Positions 8,921 through 17,407 of a stretch of DNA of 52,159 nt are shown in pieces. Each line of letters opens with the position of its first letter. Positions within the stretch are counted from its first letter, which is position 1. Source of the DNA: Candidatus Parcubacteria bacterium (lineage in GTDB: Bacteria > Patescibacteriota > Minisyncoccia > Phycocordibacterales > UBA2100). The notes under the pieces were generated by a model that saw only the letters and a list, made by a program, of their open reading frames with translations, was not told the origin of the DNA and did not search any database. The translations under genes were made by a program, and so were the position numbers. The DNA lies in the NCBI GenBank assembly GCA_003599175.1, contig QZIY01000020.1, positions 1 through 52,159 of the forward strand, written 5' to 3'.

Positions 8921-9655
8921 ATGAAAAAAATAAAAGGAGTCATATTAGCAGGAGGCTTAGGAACGCGGCTTGCGCCGCTGACGCGAATTACCAACAAACA
9001 CCTCTTGCCCGTCTACAACAAACCGATGATTCTCTACCCGCTCGAGACGCTCAAGCGGAGCGGCGTCACCGACATCATGATCGTGTGCGGTCGCGAGCAC
9101 GCAGGGCACTTTATGAATTTCTTGGGCTCTGGACAAGAATATGGCGTGAAAATTTCATACGCGCTCCAAGATCGAAACAATGGTGGAATTGCTGATGCGC
9201 TACGCTATGCAGAAGATTTTGTCGACGGTGATCACATTGCGGTGATTCTTGGGGATAATATTTTTGAGCGGAACTTCCGAAAAGAGCTCGCATCATTCAA
9301 GCGCGGAGCCATGGTTTTCTTTAAGGAAATGCCCGATCCGACACGTTTCGGCGTTCCGGTATTCAACAAGGCCGGACGAATTACAAAGATCGAAGAGAAG
9401 CCAAAAGAACCGCAATCCAACCTCGCACAAACTGGTTTTTATGTGTATGACAAGGATATTTTTCAGATTATCAGACAGTTAAAACCATCGGCACGCGGAG
9501 AACTTGAGATTACCGATGCCAATAATGTGTATCTGAAGCGCAAGCGCCTTGCTCATGCGGTGATTGCTGGTTTGTGGTCGGATGCCGGGACATTCGACTC
9601 GCTCCTCAGCGTTACCAATGAAATTGCGCAGCGTGCACAACGCGCACATGGATAA
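8921..9655 (+). CDS. rmlA: glucose-1-phosphate thymidylyltransferase
   Basis: Makes dTDP-glucose from glucose 1-phosphate and dTTP, supplying RmlB. The N-terminus VILAGGLGTRLAPLTR is the nucleotidyltransferase signature, followed by KPMILYPLETLKRSG and VILGDNIFE with the metal-binding aspartate. At 244 residues it is the short form that lacks the C-terminal extension of the 290-residue RmlA/RfbA enzymes, so another sugar-1-phosphate cannot be excluded. The last eight nt overlap the next gene. Confidence 0.9.
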   Translation: MKKIKGVILAGGLGTRLAPLTRITNKHLLPVYNKPMILYPLETLKRSGVTDIMIVCGREHAGHFMNFLGSGQEYGVKISYALQDRNNGGIADALRYAEDFVDGDHIAVILGDNIFERNFRKELASFKRGAMVFFKEMPDPTRFGVPVFNKAGRITKIEEKPKEPQSNLAQTGFYVYDKDIFQIIRQLKPSARGELEITDANNVYLKRKRLAHAVIAGLWSDAGTFDSLLSVTNEIAQRAQRAHG

Positions 9656-10481
9656 GCTCGACAAGACGAGAGTGCTGACCATCGGATCTTCCGGATTAAT
9701 AGGTTCGTATATCGACTTTGGTCTGCGGCCACATCGTGCTGAACTCGATGTGCTCGATCAGGTGGCACTCATGGCATTTGTACGTGCGGAGAAACCGCAT
9801 ACAATCATTCATCTTGCGGGAGCGACCGATACTCGCGCGTGCGAGCAGGATCCGGCAAAAGCGTATATGCGAAACGCAGTCAGTGCATATTATGTGGCGC
9901 TCGCCGCCAATGCGGTTGATGCCAAAGCCGTGTATGTCTCAACGTCACGCGTGTTTAACGGCAAAAAAAAGACGTCATATACGGAAGATGACATGCCGGA
10001 CCCACAAAGTATCTACGGACATTCCAAATATCTCGGCGAATCGGCGTTTCGCGCCGTTGCAAAAAAATACCTTGTTGCCCGCACGTGTTGGGTGTTTGGC
10101 GGAGGACCTAAGCGCGATTCAAAGTTTTATGGTTCGATTATTCGCGCGCTCAAGCAAGACCAGCGCGTGAGTGCGATCGATGATGTATATGGATCGCCAA
10201 CATACGCAAAAGATTTTATCGCGGCGCTCATGGATGCTATCGATTCCGGTGTGTCTGGTGTTGTTCACATCGGCAACACCGGCATAGCGAGCAGATATGA
10301 GAGTGCACTACTCGTCGCGCAGCGCCTCAAAAAGCCAGAGCTTGTCGAAAAACGGATGTACAGCGATACTCAAGGATATGACCTGCTGCCCGAGAACGAA
10401 TCGATCGTATCGGCACGCGTATCACTGCGGACTTGGCATGAGGCGCTCGCATCCTATTTGAAAGATGAATGGAGCATATGA
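9648..10481 (+). CDS. RmlD-like dTDP-4-keto sugar reductase
   Basis: 277-residue short-chain reductase of the RmlD/extended SDR group. VLTIGSSGLIGSYI is the cofactor-binding loop and SIYGHSKYLGESA carries Tyr-x-x-x-Lys. In this operon it most likely reduces the 4-keto group of a dTDP-deoxysugar. No RmlC-type 3,5-epimerase is present in the window, so plain dTDP-L-rhamnose synthesis is not supported unless rmlC lies elsewhere. The start was taken at 9648, which overlaps the rmlA stop by 8 nt, rather than the longer ORF start inside rmlA. Confidence 0.85.
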   Translation: MDKLDKTRVLTIGSSGLIGSYIDFGLRPHRAELDVLDQVALMAFVRAEKPHTIIHLAGATDTRACEQDPAKAYMRNAVSAYYVALAANAVDAKAVYVSTSRVFNGKKKTSYTEDDMPDPQSIYGHSKYLGESAFRAVAKKYLVARTCWVFGGGPKRDSKFYGSIIRALKQDQRVSAIDDVYGSPTYAKDFIAALMDAIDSGVSGVVHIGNTGIASRYESALLVAQRLKKPELVEKRMYSDTQGYDLLPENESIVSARVSLRTWHEALASYLKDEWSI

Positions 10482-11704
10482 GCGTTATACACAAAACCAC
10501 CTGCCGTATTTGCAAAGGGCCTGACCTCGTCAAAATCCTTGCGCTCGGTGACCATCCACCTGTCGACAATTTTCTCAGCGAGAAAGACATTGCGCGGGAA
10601 AAAAGGTACCCGCTTGATGTCTTTTTTTGCCGCGCCTGTAACCTGGTACAGCTTCTCGACGTGGTTTCCCCAGAAGAGCTCTTTCATGGCGATTATGCGT
10701 ACTTTTCATCCGCTTCCGAACCGCTAGTGCGGCATTTCGAACAGTATGCGAGTGATTTGAGGCAACGATTTTTGTCAGACGGTGACCTCGTTGTTGATAT
10801 AGGCAGTAATGATGGCGTTCTCCTTCAATTCCTTAAAGATTATCAGGTGCTCGGCATAGAGCCATCTGAAAATGTCGCACGGGCCGCGCGAGAGAAGGGC
10901 ATCGAAACGCTCGTTGCATTTTTCAACAGCTCGCTCGCGGATACGATCATTGCCTCTCACGGAAAGGCAAAAGTAATTACGGCGAACAATGTATTTGCAC
11001 ATATTGATGACATTGATGAAATTATTCGGGGGGTTCGCATACTTCTTGCCGACGACGGCGTCTATGCGTTTGAAGCGCATTATCTTCTTGATCTCATACA
11101 GAAGAAAGAATTTGACACGGTGTACCATGAGCATTTGTGCTATTACAGCGTGAAGCCACTCATCGAACTCTTTCGACGCTTTGAGATGGATATTTTTGAT
11201 GTCGAACGGCAGGAAACGCATGGCGGCTCGATTCGCGTGTATGCGGGAAAGAAAGGCGCACACTCGATCGAGCCTTCAGTCCAAACGCTCCTGCAGCTCG
11301 AAAAAGATGCCGGACTTCACGACGAACAAACATTCGCGGGATTCCAAAAGGAGGTGGAGTCGATTCGCGCAAAATTGCTCGAGGTCGTGCGCGAAGCACG
11401 TACAGAAGGTAAGAAAGTCATCGGTTACGGAGCGCCAGCAAAAGGGAATACACTCCTCAATTATTGTGGTTTTACAGCCGATGACATCGCATACATCACC
11501 GACACAACGCCGCACAAGATCGGCCTCCTCACGCCCGGCAGCCACATCCCCGTCGTCTCTCCCGATATCCTCAAGACAGAAACCCCCACGCTGATACTGC
11601 TTCTCGCCTGGAACTACAAAGACTACATTCTTGAAAAAGAGGCGGATGTGCGCAAACGCGGCGCACGCTTTATTATTCCCATACCGCGAGTTGAAATCGT
11701 ATGA
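10478..11704 (+). CDS. NDP-hexose C-methyltransferase (TylC3/TcaB9-like)
   Basis: 408-residue SAM-dependent C-methyltransferase of deoxysugar pathways. An N-terminal zinc-finger-like domain has CRICKG and FCRACNL; the SAM motif is VVDIGSNDGVLLQFL; YHEHLCYYSV is the His-Glu-His active-site region; the C-terminal domain has VIGYGAPAKGNTLLNY. This order (Methyltransf_13, SAM core, Methyltransf_14) matches the 3-C-methyltransferases acting on dTDP-4-keto-2,6-dideoxysugars. It starts in an ATGA overlap with the reductase and ends in one with the 2,3-dehydratase gene. The predicted result is a branched-chain sugar. Confidence 0.88.
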   Translation: MSVIHKTTCRICKGPDLVKILALGDHPPVDNFLSEKDIAREKRYPLDVFFCRACNLVQLLDVVSPEELFHGDYAYFSSASEPLVRHFEQYASDLRQRFLSDGDLVVDIGSNDGVLLQFLKDYQVLGIEPSENVARAAREKGIETLVAFFNSSLADTIIASHGKAKVITANNVFAHIDDIDEIIRGVRILLADDGVYAFEAHYLLDLIQKKEFDTVYHEHLCYYSVKPLIELFRRFEMDIFDVERQETHGGSIRVYAGKKGAHSIEPSVQTLLQLEKDAGLHDEQTFAGFQKEVESIRAKLLEVVREARTEGKKVIGYGAPAKGNTLLNYCGFTADDIAYITDTTPHKIGLLTPGSHIPVVSPDILKTETPTLILLLAWNYKDYILEKEADVRKRGARFIIPIPRVEIV

Positions 11705-12435
11705 GCCTCAAGGATGATATTTTGAAATGCGTCGAACAGTCCGGGGCCACGATAGATCCGCTCATTGTACGCGCCGCAGAGCACGTTGAGGAGATGGCAG
11801 AAGGGGAGCATGACATTGATACGGTGCTCTCATGGCTTGCCGAAAAGCAGCGCGACTACCCCGCGCAAGTTGAAGAGGTTGGTGTGCGTGATTTGTCGTC
11901 ATGGAATGTCGATGAGAAGAGCGGCAATATCACGCACACATCCGGAAAATTTTTCTCGATCATCGGCGTACGCGTTAAAGGGGCGGGCGAGCGCGAAGTT
12001 GCTTCCTGGGATCAGCCCATGATGAAGCAGACTGAATGCAGTATTTCTGGCGTTATCGCGAAGCGCTTTGATGGCATACGAAAGTACCTTTTTTATGCCA
12101 AATTTGAGCCGGGTAATGTGAACCGTGTACAGCTCTCTCCTGCGCTCCAAGTGACGGAGAGCAACCTCGGGCGTGCGCATCAGGGAAAAAAACCGCGACT
12201 CGCTGAATACTTTGAAGGAGAGAAAGGGAAACTACTGACGAGTGTCGTTGATGTCGAAGACGGCGGACGCTTTTTTCAAAAGACAAATCGCACTATGATC
12301 GTCGAGGTCGCCGACAATGAGGATGTGCCGATGACCGATGATTACATCTGGCTTACGCTTCCGCAAATTCGACGGCTTCTTTTGGTCGACAACGTGATCA
12401 ATTCGCTCGCACGTGATGTGTGCGCCGTACTCTAA
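11701..12435 (+). CDS. single-domain NDP-hexose 2,3-dehydratase
   Basis: Homologue of the EvaA/TylX3 2,3-dehydratases, which remove the C2 hydroxyl of dTDP-4-keto-6-deoxyglucose. Family hallmarks are SSWNVDEKSGNITHTSGKFF, EVASWDQPMM, GVIAKRFDGI and FEPGNVNRVQLSPALQVTES. Known enzymes of about 460-480 residues contain two tandem copies of this domain; this 244-residue protein has one, preceded by about 55 residues of helical sequence. It could work as a homodimer. It overlaps the C-methyltransferase by ATGA and lies three nt before the Gfo/Idh reductase that would act next. Confidence 0.8.
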   Translation: MSLKDDILKCVEQSGATIDPLIVRAAEHVEEMAEGEHDIDTVLSWLAEKQRDYPAQVEEVGVRDLSSWNVDEKSGNITHTSGKFFSIIGVRVKGAGEREVASWDQPMMKQTECSISGVIAKRFDGIRKYLFYAKFEPGNVNRVQLSPALQVTESNLGRAHQGKKPRLAEYFEGEKGKLLTSVVDVEDGGRFFQKTNRTMIVEVADNEDVPMTDDYIWLTLPQIRRLLLVDNVINSLARDVCAVL

Positions 12436-12438
12436 GCT

Positions 12439-13434
12439 ATGAAATTGCGAATCGGTATTCTCGGGTGTGCGAATATTGCAGCTAAATATGCGATACCCGC
12501 GTTTCAAGAAGTTGAAATCGCTGAACTTGTTGCGATTGCGAGCCGTGATGAGGATAAGGCGAAGACATGGGGAGCGCAGTATGGTCTTGAGGTGGAAAAC
12601 TATGAATCACTGATTGCGCGCGAGGACATTGATGTCATATATAGTCCGCTCCCGATTGGACTTCAGGAGGAGTGGGGCACAAGAGTGTTGAGTGTCGGTA
12701 AACATCTCATCTGCGAAAAATCGATCACGTACAGTCTCGATTCGGCGAAGCGTATGGTGGATTGCGCAAAGAGGAATGGTGTGGCGCTCTATGAAAATTT
12801 TGTCCCAGAATTCCATCCGCAACACGTGCGCATACAAGAACTCATCACTGATGGTGCGATCGGCAAACCGCACATATTTCAAGGATGGTATGGTTTCCCC
12901 CCATTTCCAGCCGAAGATATTCGCTACCGCGTGGATCTGAAAGGCGGTGCACTGAATGATGCCGGTTGCTACACTGTTTTCATGGCTCGTAAAATGCTCG
13001 CACAAGAGCCAATTGCGGTTACATGCAGACTTGCAGCCAATGGACACGAGGTGGACGTAGAAGGGTCTGCACTGCTTGAGTTTCCAAATGCAACCGCACA
13101 GCTTTCGTTTGGGTTCAATAATTTGTATCAAAACACCTACTCAATATGGGGTGAAAAAGGCCTCATCCGAACGGGGCGAGCCTACGCGCTACCGCCTACA
13201 CTCAAGCCGCCCGTTGAGCTCATTACGAACGATGGCAGTGCATCAAAGACGGACGTTGTAGACGTGCCCTCTGCAAATCAATTTGCGCTCAGTTTTGATT
13301 ATTTTTGCTGTGCGGTTTTGAATGACGATACACGTGCAAAGGACACAATGGCACAACGAATCTTGCAGCAGGCCCGCGTGCTCGAAGCGATGCGCATTTC
13401 GGCACGAGATCACCGTCGGGTTGAGCTTCTGTAG
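12439..13434 (+). CDS. Gfo/Idh/MocA oxidoreductase, probable NDP-hexose 3-ketoreductase
   Basis: 331-residue NAD(P)-dependent sugar oxidoreductase. The N-terminal Rossmann domain starts IGILGCANIAAKYAIPAF; LICEKSITYSLDSAKRMV corresponds to the EKP loop (here EKS), and GGALNDAGCYTVFM is the conserved G-D-G-Y active-site segment. In antibiotic deoxysugar pathways a family member reduces the 3-keto group left by the 2,3-dehydratase, and that gene lies immediately upstream here. The order of genes therefore supports a 3-ketoreductase role; the stereochemistry cannot be read. Confidence 0.83.
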   Translation: MKLRIGILGCANIAAKYAIPAFQEVEIAELVAIASRDEDKAKTWGAQYGLEVENYESLIAREDIDVIYSPLPIGLQEEWGTRVLSVGKHLICEKSITYSLDSAKRMVDCAKRNGVALYENFVPEFHPQHVRIQELITDGAIGKPHIFQGWYGFPPFPAEDIRYRVDLKGGALNDAGCYTVFMARKMLAQEPIAVTCRLAANGHEVDVEGSALLEFPNATAQLSFGFNNLYQNTYSIWGEKGLIRTGRAYALPPTLKPPVELITNDGSASKTDVVDVPSANQFALSFDYFCCAVLNDDTRAKDTMAQRILQQARVLEAMRISARDHRRVELL

Positions 13435-13439
13435 CACAT

Positions 13440-14594
13440 ATGGCAATGCAAAGAAAACTGCGGATCGCACTCATTTACAGCGGGCGCTTTCCTGGTGAAA
13501 AGGCGGGAGCGCTTTTTGCCGCTAAAAGTGCGGAGGCGTTTGCAGAGCAGGGTGTCGAGGTGACACTCATTGTACCGAAGCGGCGCGATAGCATGAAGCA
13601 GACACCACAGCAGGTATGGGGCGTACCTGATTCCTTTGCCGTGCGTTTGTTGCCCGTCGTGAACCTCTTTCCCGTACGCTTCTTTGCACCAATTGCTTTT
13701 TTTGTAGCGCTCATCACGTATGTGCCGGTCGTTTTTCTCTATCTTCTCTTCAGCAGGCGTTCATTCGATCTCATCTACTCAAACGAGGCATACCCTTTGC
13801 TTGCGGCATCATTCCTTGCTCCATGTGTGTATGAACTCCACGATTTTCCACGACGAACGCTCTTTCTCTATCGCATCCTGTTCCGTCGCTTGCTGCTTAT
13901 CGTATCGACCAATGAATGGAAAAAACAACAACTCATCGAACGCTTTGGCGTCCCTGCGGAGCGCATCCTTGTTGAGCGCAATGCCGTCGATCTTGCCATA
14001 AATGATGTATCAAAAGAGACGGCGCGCACTCACCTCGGTCTGGAGGGTGATAGGTTCTATGTTGTATACACGGGCCAACTCTATAGCTGGAAAGGTACCG
14101 ACACACTGGCCGCGACCGCGACATTTCTTCCGAATGCGGTCATCGTGTTTGTGGGTGGCTTGGGACATGACCTTGAACGCTTCAAGGCACGGTGGGGACA
14201 GCAAAAAAATATTCGCATTGTTGGGCAGGTACCGCATGGCGAAGTTGTCTATTGGCAAAAGGCGGCCGACGTGCTTGTTATTCCGAATACGGCAAAAGAA
14301 GCTATTTCCGAGTTTTATACATCGCCAATGAAACTGTTCGAGTACATGGCTGCTGAGCGGCCGATTATTGCTTCTGACATTCCTTCCATCCGCGAGGTCT
14401 TGGGAGACGAGATGGCATACTTTGCAGAGCCCGATAATGCGAGTTCGTTTGCTTCGGCGATCACCGGAGCACTCGATAACCCGATGGGAGCGATAAAAAA
14501 AGCACGCTTAGCACGCGCGAATGTAGTGGCACATACCTGGCAAAAACGCTCTGCGCGTATTCTGGATGCTATACGATATGCTACAGACGGGTAA
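13440..14594 (+). CDS. glycosyltransferase family 4
   Basis: 384-residue GT4 enzyme. It begins RKLRIALIYSGRFPGEKAG and has a hydrophobic stretch around residues 80-105 that may dip into the membrane. VYTGQLYSWKGTDTL and the late EFYTSPMKLFEYMAAERP segment form the donor-binding domain. It starts five nt after the Gfo/Idh gene and closes the deoxysugar operon, so it is a candidate to use the branched deoxysugar (inference). Confidence 0.83.
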   Translation: MAMQRKLRIALIYSGRFPGEKAGALFAAKSAEAFAEQGVEVTLIVPKRRDSMKQTPQQVWGVPDSFAVRLLPVVNLFPVRFFAPIAFFVALITYVPVVFLYLLFSRRSFDLIYSNEAYPLLAASFLAPCVYELHDFPRRTLFLYRILFRRLLLIVSTNEWKKQQLIERFGVPAERILVERNAVDLAINDVSKETARTHLGLEGDRFYVVYTGQLYSWKGTDTLAATATFLPNAVIVFVGGLGHDLERFKARWGQQKNIRIVGQVPHGEVVYWQKAADVLVIPNTAKEAISEFYTSPMKLFEYMAAERPIIASDIPSIREVLGDEMAYFAEPDNASSFASAITGALDNPMGAIKKARLARANVVAHTWQKRSARILDAIRYATDG

Positions 14595-14614
14595 TTTCTC
14601 AAAGTTGTTAGCCG

Positions 14615-14623
14615 TGCTATGTT
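14615..14623 (+). promoter_or_regulatory. extended -10 promoter before the DegT gene
   Basis: TGCTATGTT fits an extended -10 (TGn plus TATGTT). It ends seven nt before the ATG at 14631, which supports that start over the ATG at 14619 lying within the hexamer. Confidence 0.45.
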
Positions 14624-14630
14624 GCGAGAC

Positions 14631-15824
14631 ATGAAATCACAGGCTTCCCGGCGCCGTGTATCCGCACAAAAGCCATACCTTACCTTTGGCGCGCCCGATA
14701 TTGGAAAAGAAGAAATAGGTGCCGTTACGTCTGTCTTGCGATCTAGCTGGCTTGGCACGGGCCCAAAGACACATGATTTCGAGCATCTCGTCGGTAAGTA
14801 TACGGGGGCACAAGCTGCTTGCGCGCTCAATTCCGCAACCGCGGCTCTCCACCTTTCACTCGTCGGCCTTGGTATCGGAGCAGGCGATGAGGTGATTACG
14901 ACACCGCTTACCTTCTGTGCGAGCGCAAATGCGATCATCCATGCAGGAGCGACCCCGGTTTTCGTCGATGTCGAACGCGACTCCATGAACATCGATCCTA
15001 CAAAAATCGAGAAAGCGATCACGAAGAAAACCAAGGCGATATTGCCCGTCCATATGGCGGGGCGTCCCTGCAACATGGAGGCGATCAAGAAACTTGCCAG
15101 GAAGCACAAACTCTTCGTCATTGAAGATGCGGCGCATGCGCTTGGCGCTTCATACAAGGGCAAGAAGATCGGATCTCTCAGCGATGCGACCTGCTTTAGT
15201 TTTTATGTCACCAAAAATATTATCACTGGTGAAGGAGGCATGATTACAACCAATGATAAGCAATTTGCGGATCGCGTGCGCATTTTGTCGCTTCACGGCA
15301 TGTCGAAAGACGCTTGGAAGCGTTACAGTGCATCTGGCTACTCACACTATGAAGTTGTCGTACCCGGATTCAAATACAACCTCACCGATCTTGCTTCGGC
15401 AATCGGTATCGAACAAATGAAAAAGATCTCGCGATTCAACGCACGGCGGAAAAAGATTTGGGACATCTACTCCAAGGCATTTAAAGATTTGCCGGTGGTG
15501 CTCCCTGCGCCGATTCCCGCTGACATCGAGCATGCGCGACATCTCTATACGCTCTTGATCGATGAAAAGACCACGGGCCTTTCACGCGACGCCTTCATGC
15601 AGGCCTTGCATGAACGTGGAGTGGGGAGTGGTGTGCACTTCCGACCGGTTCATCTGCATGCATACTACCGCGAGCACTTCGGCTACAAAGAGGGTGATTT
15701 TCCACATGCGGAGTATATTGGCGAGCGAACCGTCTCCATTCCGTTTTCTTCTGCGCTTACCGACAGAGAAGTCTCGCGCGTGATCAAAGCAGTTCGAGAG
15801 GTTATCGAAGAACACCATGGCTAA
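14631..15824 (+). CDS. DegT/DnrJ/EryC1/StrS sugar aminotransferase
   Basis: PLP-dependent aminotransferase adding an amino group to a keto nucleotide sugar. KPYLTFGAPDIGKEEI is the family N-terminus; ALNSATAALHLSL binds the cofactor phosphate; VIEDAAHALGASYKG carries the PLP aspartate; and FSFYVTKNIITGEGGM holds the Schiff-base lysine near residue 195. The length of 397 is normal. It opens the nonulosonate-like operon, where a PseC/LegC-type 4-aminotransferase would be expected. Its last eight nt overlap the SDR gene. Confidence 0.9.
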   Translation: MKSQASRRRVSAQKPYLTFGAPDIGKEEIGAVTSVLRSSWLGTGPKTHDFEHLVGKYTGAQAACALNSATAALHLSLVGLGIGAGDEVITTPLTFCASANAIIHAGATPVFVDVERDSMNIDPTKIEKAITKKTKAILPVHMAGRPCNMEAIKKLARKHKLFVIEDAAHALGASYKGKKIGSLSDATCFSFYVTKNIITGEGGMITTNDKQFADRVRILSLHGMSKDAWKRYSASGYSHYEVVVPGFKYNLTDLASAIGIEQMKKISRFNARRKKIWDIYSKAFKDLPVVLPAPIPADIEHARHLYTLLIDEKTTGLSRDAFMQALHERGVGSGVHFRPVHLHAYYREHFGYKEGDFPHAEYIGERTVSIPFSSALTDREVSRVIKAVREVIEEHHG

Positions 15825-16578
15825 CACGTACGCACTGAGTGGGAAACATATTCTTATTACGGGTGCCAACGGCCAACTTGGCAGTGGCCTCGCTGCTCGT
15901 TTTACACAAGAAGGCGCCATCGTGCATGTGTCCGATATACAGGAGATAATCACGCCAGATCTTGCAAAGGCACTCACTGCTCTCGGTGCCTCCTTCACCT
16001 ATCACAAGCTCGACATCTCCAAGGAATCCGATATCAAAAAAGTTGTCGACGAACTCCCGGCACTGAACGTACTCGTCAACAATGCGGGCATTGCCGTGTT
16101 CACACCTTTTGAAGAACGCACGCCGGAGGAACTTGATGCGGTGATGGATGTAAATATAAAAGGCACCATTCTTACGGCCAAAATATGTGCGGCGAAGATG
16201 ACGGGAAAAGACGGGAAAATTATCAATATCGGATCAATCTATGGCGTCGTGCCGGGTGACAAGCGCATCTATGGCGACTCGGGCCGCAACACCTCAGAAA
16301 TTTACGCTGCGACGAAGGCGGGTGTGATTCATCTCACCAAATACCTGGCTGCCTATCTTGCCGACAAGGGTATTACCGTCAATGCGGTTTCGCCGGGCGG
16401 CATTTTCAGTAATCAAAAAGATTTTTTTGTCGCCGAATACACCAACAAAACACCCCTCAAGCGGATGGCATCGGTCGACGATATCGCAAACGCCGTACTC
16501 TTTCTCGCCTCGAGTGATGCCGGCTATATCACCGGTCAAAACCTTGTTGTCGACGGCGGCTTTTCACTCAATCAATAG
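15817..16578 (+). CDS. short-chain dehydrogenase/reductase
   Basis: 253-residue classical SDR. ILITGANGQLGSGLA is the cofactor loop, VLVNNAGIAVF the NNAG motif, INIGSIYG the serine region, and EIYAATKAGVIHL the Tyr-x-x-x-Lys site; SPGGIF and VDGGFSLN follow as usual. It lies between the aminotransferase and NeuB genes, a position seen for SDRs in nonulosonate and related loci. The substrate is probably a sugar intermediate, but this is not shown by sequence. Start at 15817, overlapping the DegT stop. Confidence 0.85.
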   Translation: MANTYALSGKHILITGANGQLGSGLAARFTQEGAIVHVSDIQEIITPDLAKALTALGASFTYHKLDISKESDIKKVVDELPALNVLVNNAGIAVFTPFEERTPEELDAVMDVNIKGTILTAKICAAKMTGKDGKIINIGSIYGVVPGDKRIYGDSGRNTSEIYAATKAGVIHLTKYLAAYLADKGITVNAVSPGGIFSNQKDFFVAEYTNKTPLKRMASVDDIANAVLFLASSDAGYITGQNLVVDGGFSLNQ

Positions 16579-16579
16579 T

Positions 16580-17407
16580 ATGTCGCTCGCAACACTCGGG
16601 ATCGGAAAAGGAAAAACATTTATCATCGCCGAAGTCGGTATCAATCACAATGGAGATTTCAAAAAAGCGGTCAAGCTGATCGACGAAGCGAAAAAAGCAG
16701 GCGCGGACGCGGTGAAGTTTCAGACCTATGTCACCGAAAAACGTGTTCCAAAAGATAGTCCAATCTACGGCATTTTGAAGCAATGCGAACTCTCGCAGGA
16801 GGATCAACGAAGGCTCAAAATACATGCGGATAAAAAAGGAATCCTCTTCTTCTCGACTCCCTTTGATGAAGAGAGCGTCACCTTTCTCAAAGATCTCAAT
16901 GTGCCGCTTCTCAAGATTGCGTCCTTTGATATCGTAAATCACAAGCTTCTTCGCGCGTGCGCGAAAACTAAGATCCCGATGATTATCTCGCGCGGCATGG
17001 CCTCACAATCGGAAATCGCTACTGCTGCCTCAATCTGCAAAAAGGTGGGCACCGAATTCGCGCTCTTGCACTGCGTTTCTGCCTATCCGGCACCCAAAAC
17101 ATCGGTGAATCTTCGCGCGATCGACGCTCTCAAAGCACAATACAAAGTCCCCGTCGGCTTTTCTGATCACACACTCGACATTGATGCATGCGTCTATGCG
17201 GTTGCCCGCGGCGCAGAGGTTTTGGAAAAGCACTTCACGCTTAATCGCAGAATGAAAGGGCCTGACCACCGGCTCTCGGCAGATCCGAAGATGCTCGCGC
17301 AGTTGGTGCAGCGTGTCCGAGAAGTAGAGGGGATGTTGGGCCGAGGTAAACTCGTGTCACTCCCTGTGGAGGCCGGTACTCGACAATATCGCCGCAAGAG
17401 TGTATGA
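16580..17407 (+). CDS. NeuB-family nonulosonic acid synthase lacking the SAF domain
   Basis: Condenses PEP with a 6-carbon N-acyl sugar to give a 9-carbon acid (sialic, legionaminic or pseudaminic type). The barrel has all usual motifs: AEVGINHNGD, FFSTPFDEESV, SRGMASQSE, HCVSAYPAP, GFSDHT, EKHFTLNRRMKGPDH. The protein ends at 275 residues, without the C-terminal antifreeze-like SAF domain that caps the active site of the partner subunit in the usual 340-350 residue enzymes. The final QYRRKSV is where that domain would begin. Start chosen at 16580, one nt after the SDR stop. Confidence 0.88.
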   Translation: MSLATLGIGKGKTFIIAEVGINHNGDFKKAVKLIDEAKKAGADAVKFQTYVTEKRVPKDSPIYGILKQCELSQEDQRRLKIHADKKGILFFSTPFDEESVTFLKDLNVPLLKIASFDIVNHKLLRACAKTKIPMIISRGMASQSEIATAASICKKVGTEFALLHCVSAYPAPKTSVNLRAIDALKAQYKVPVGFSDHTLDIDACVYAVARGAEVLEKHFTLNRRMKGPDHRLSADPKMLAQLVQRVREVEGMLGRGKLVSLPVEAGTRQYRRKSV

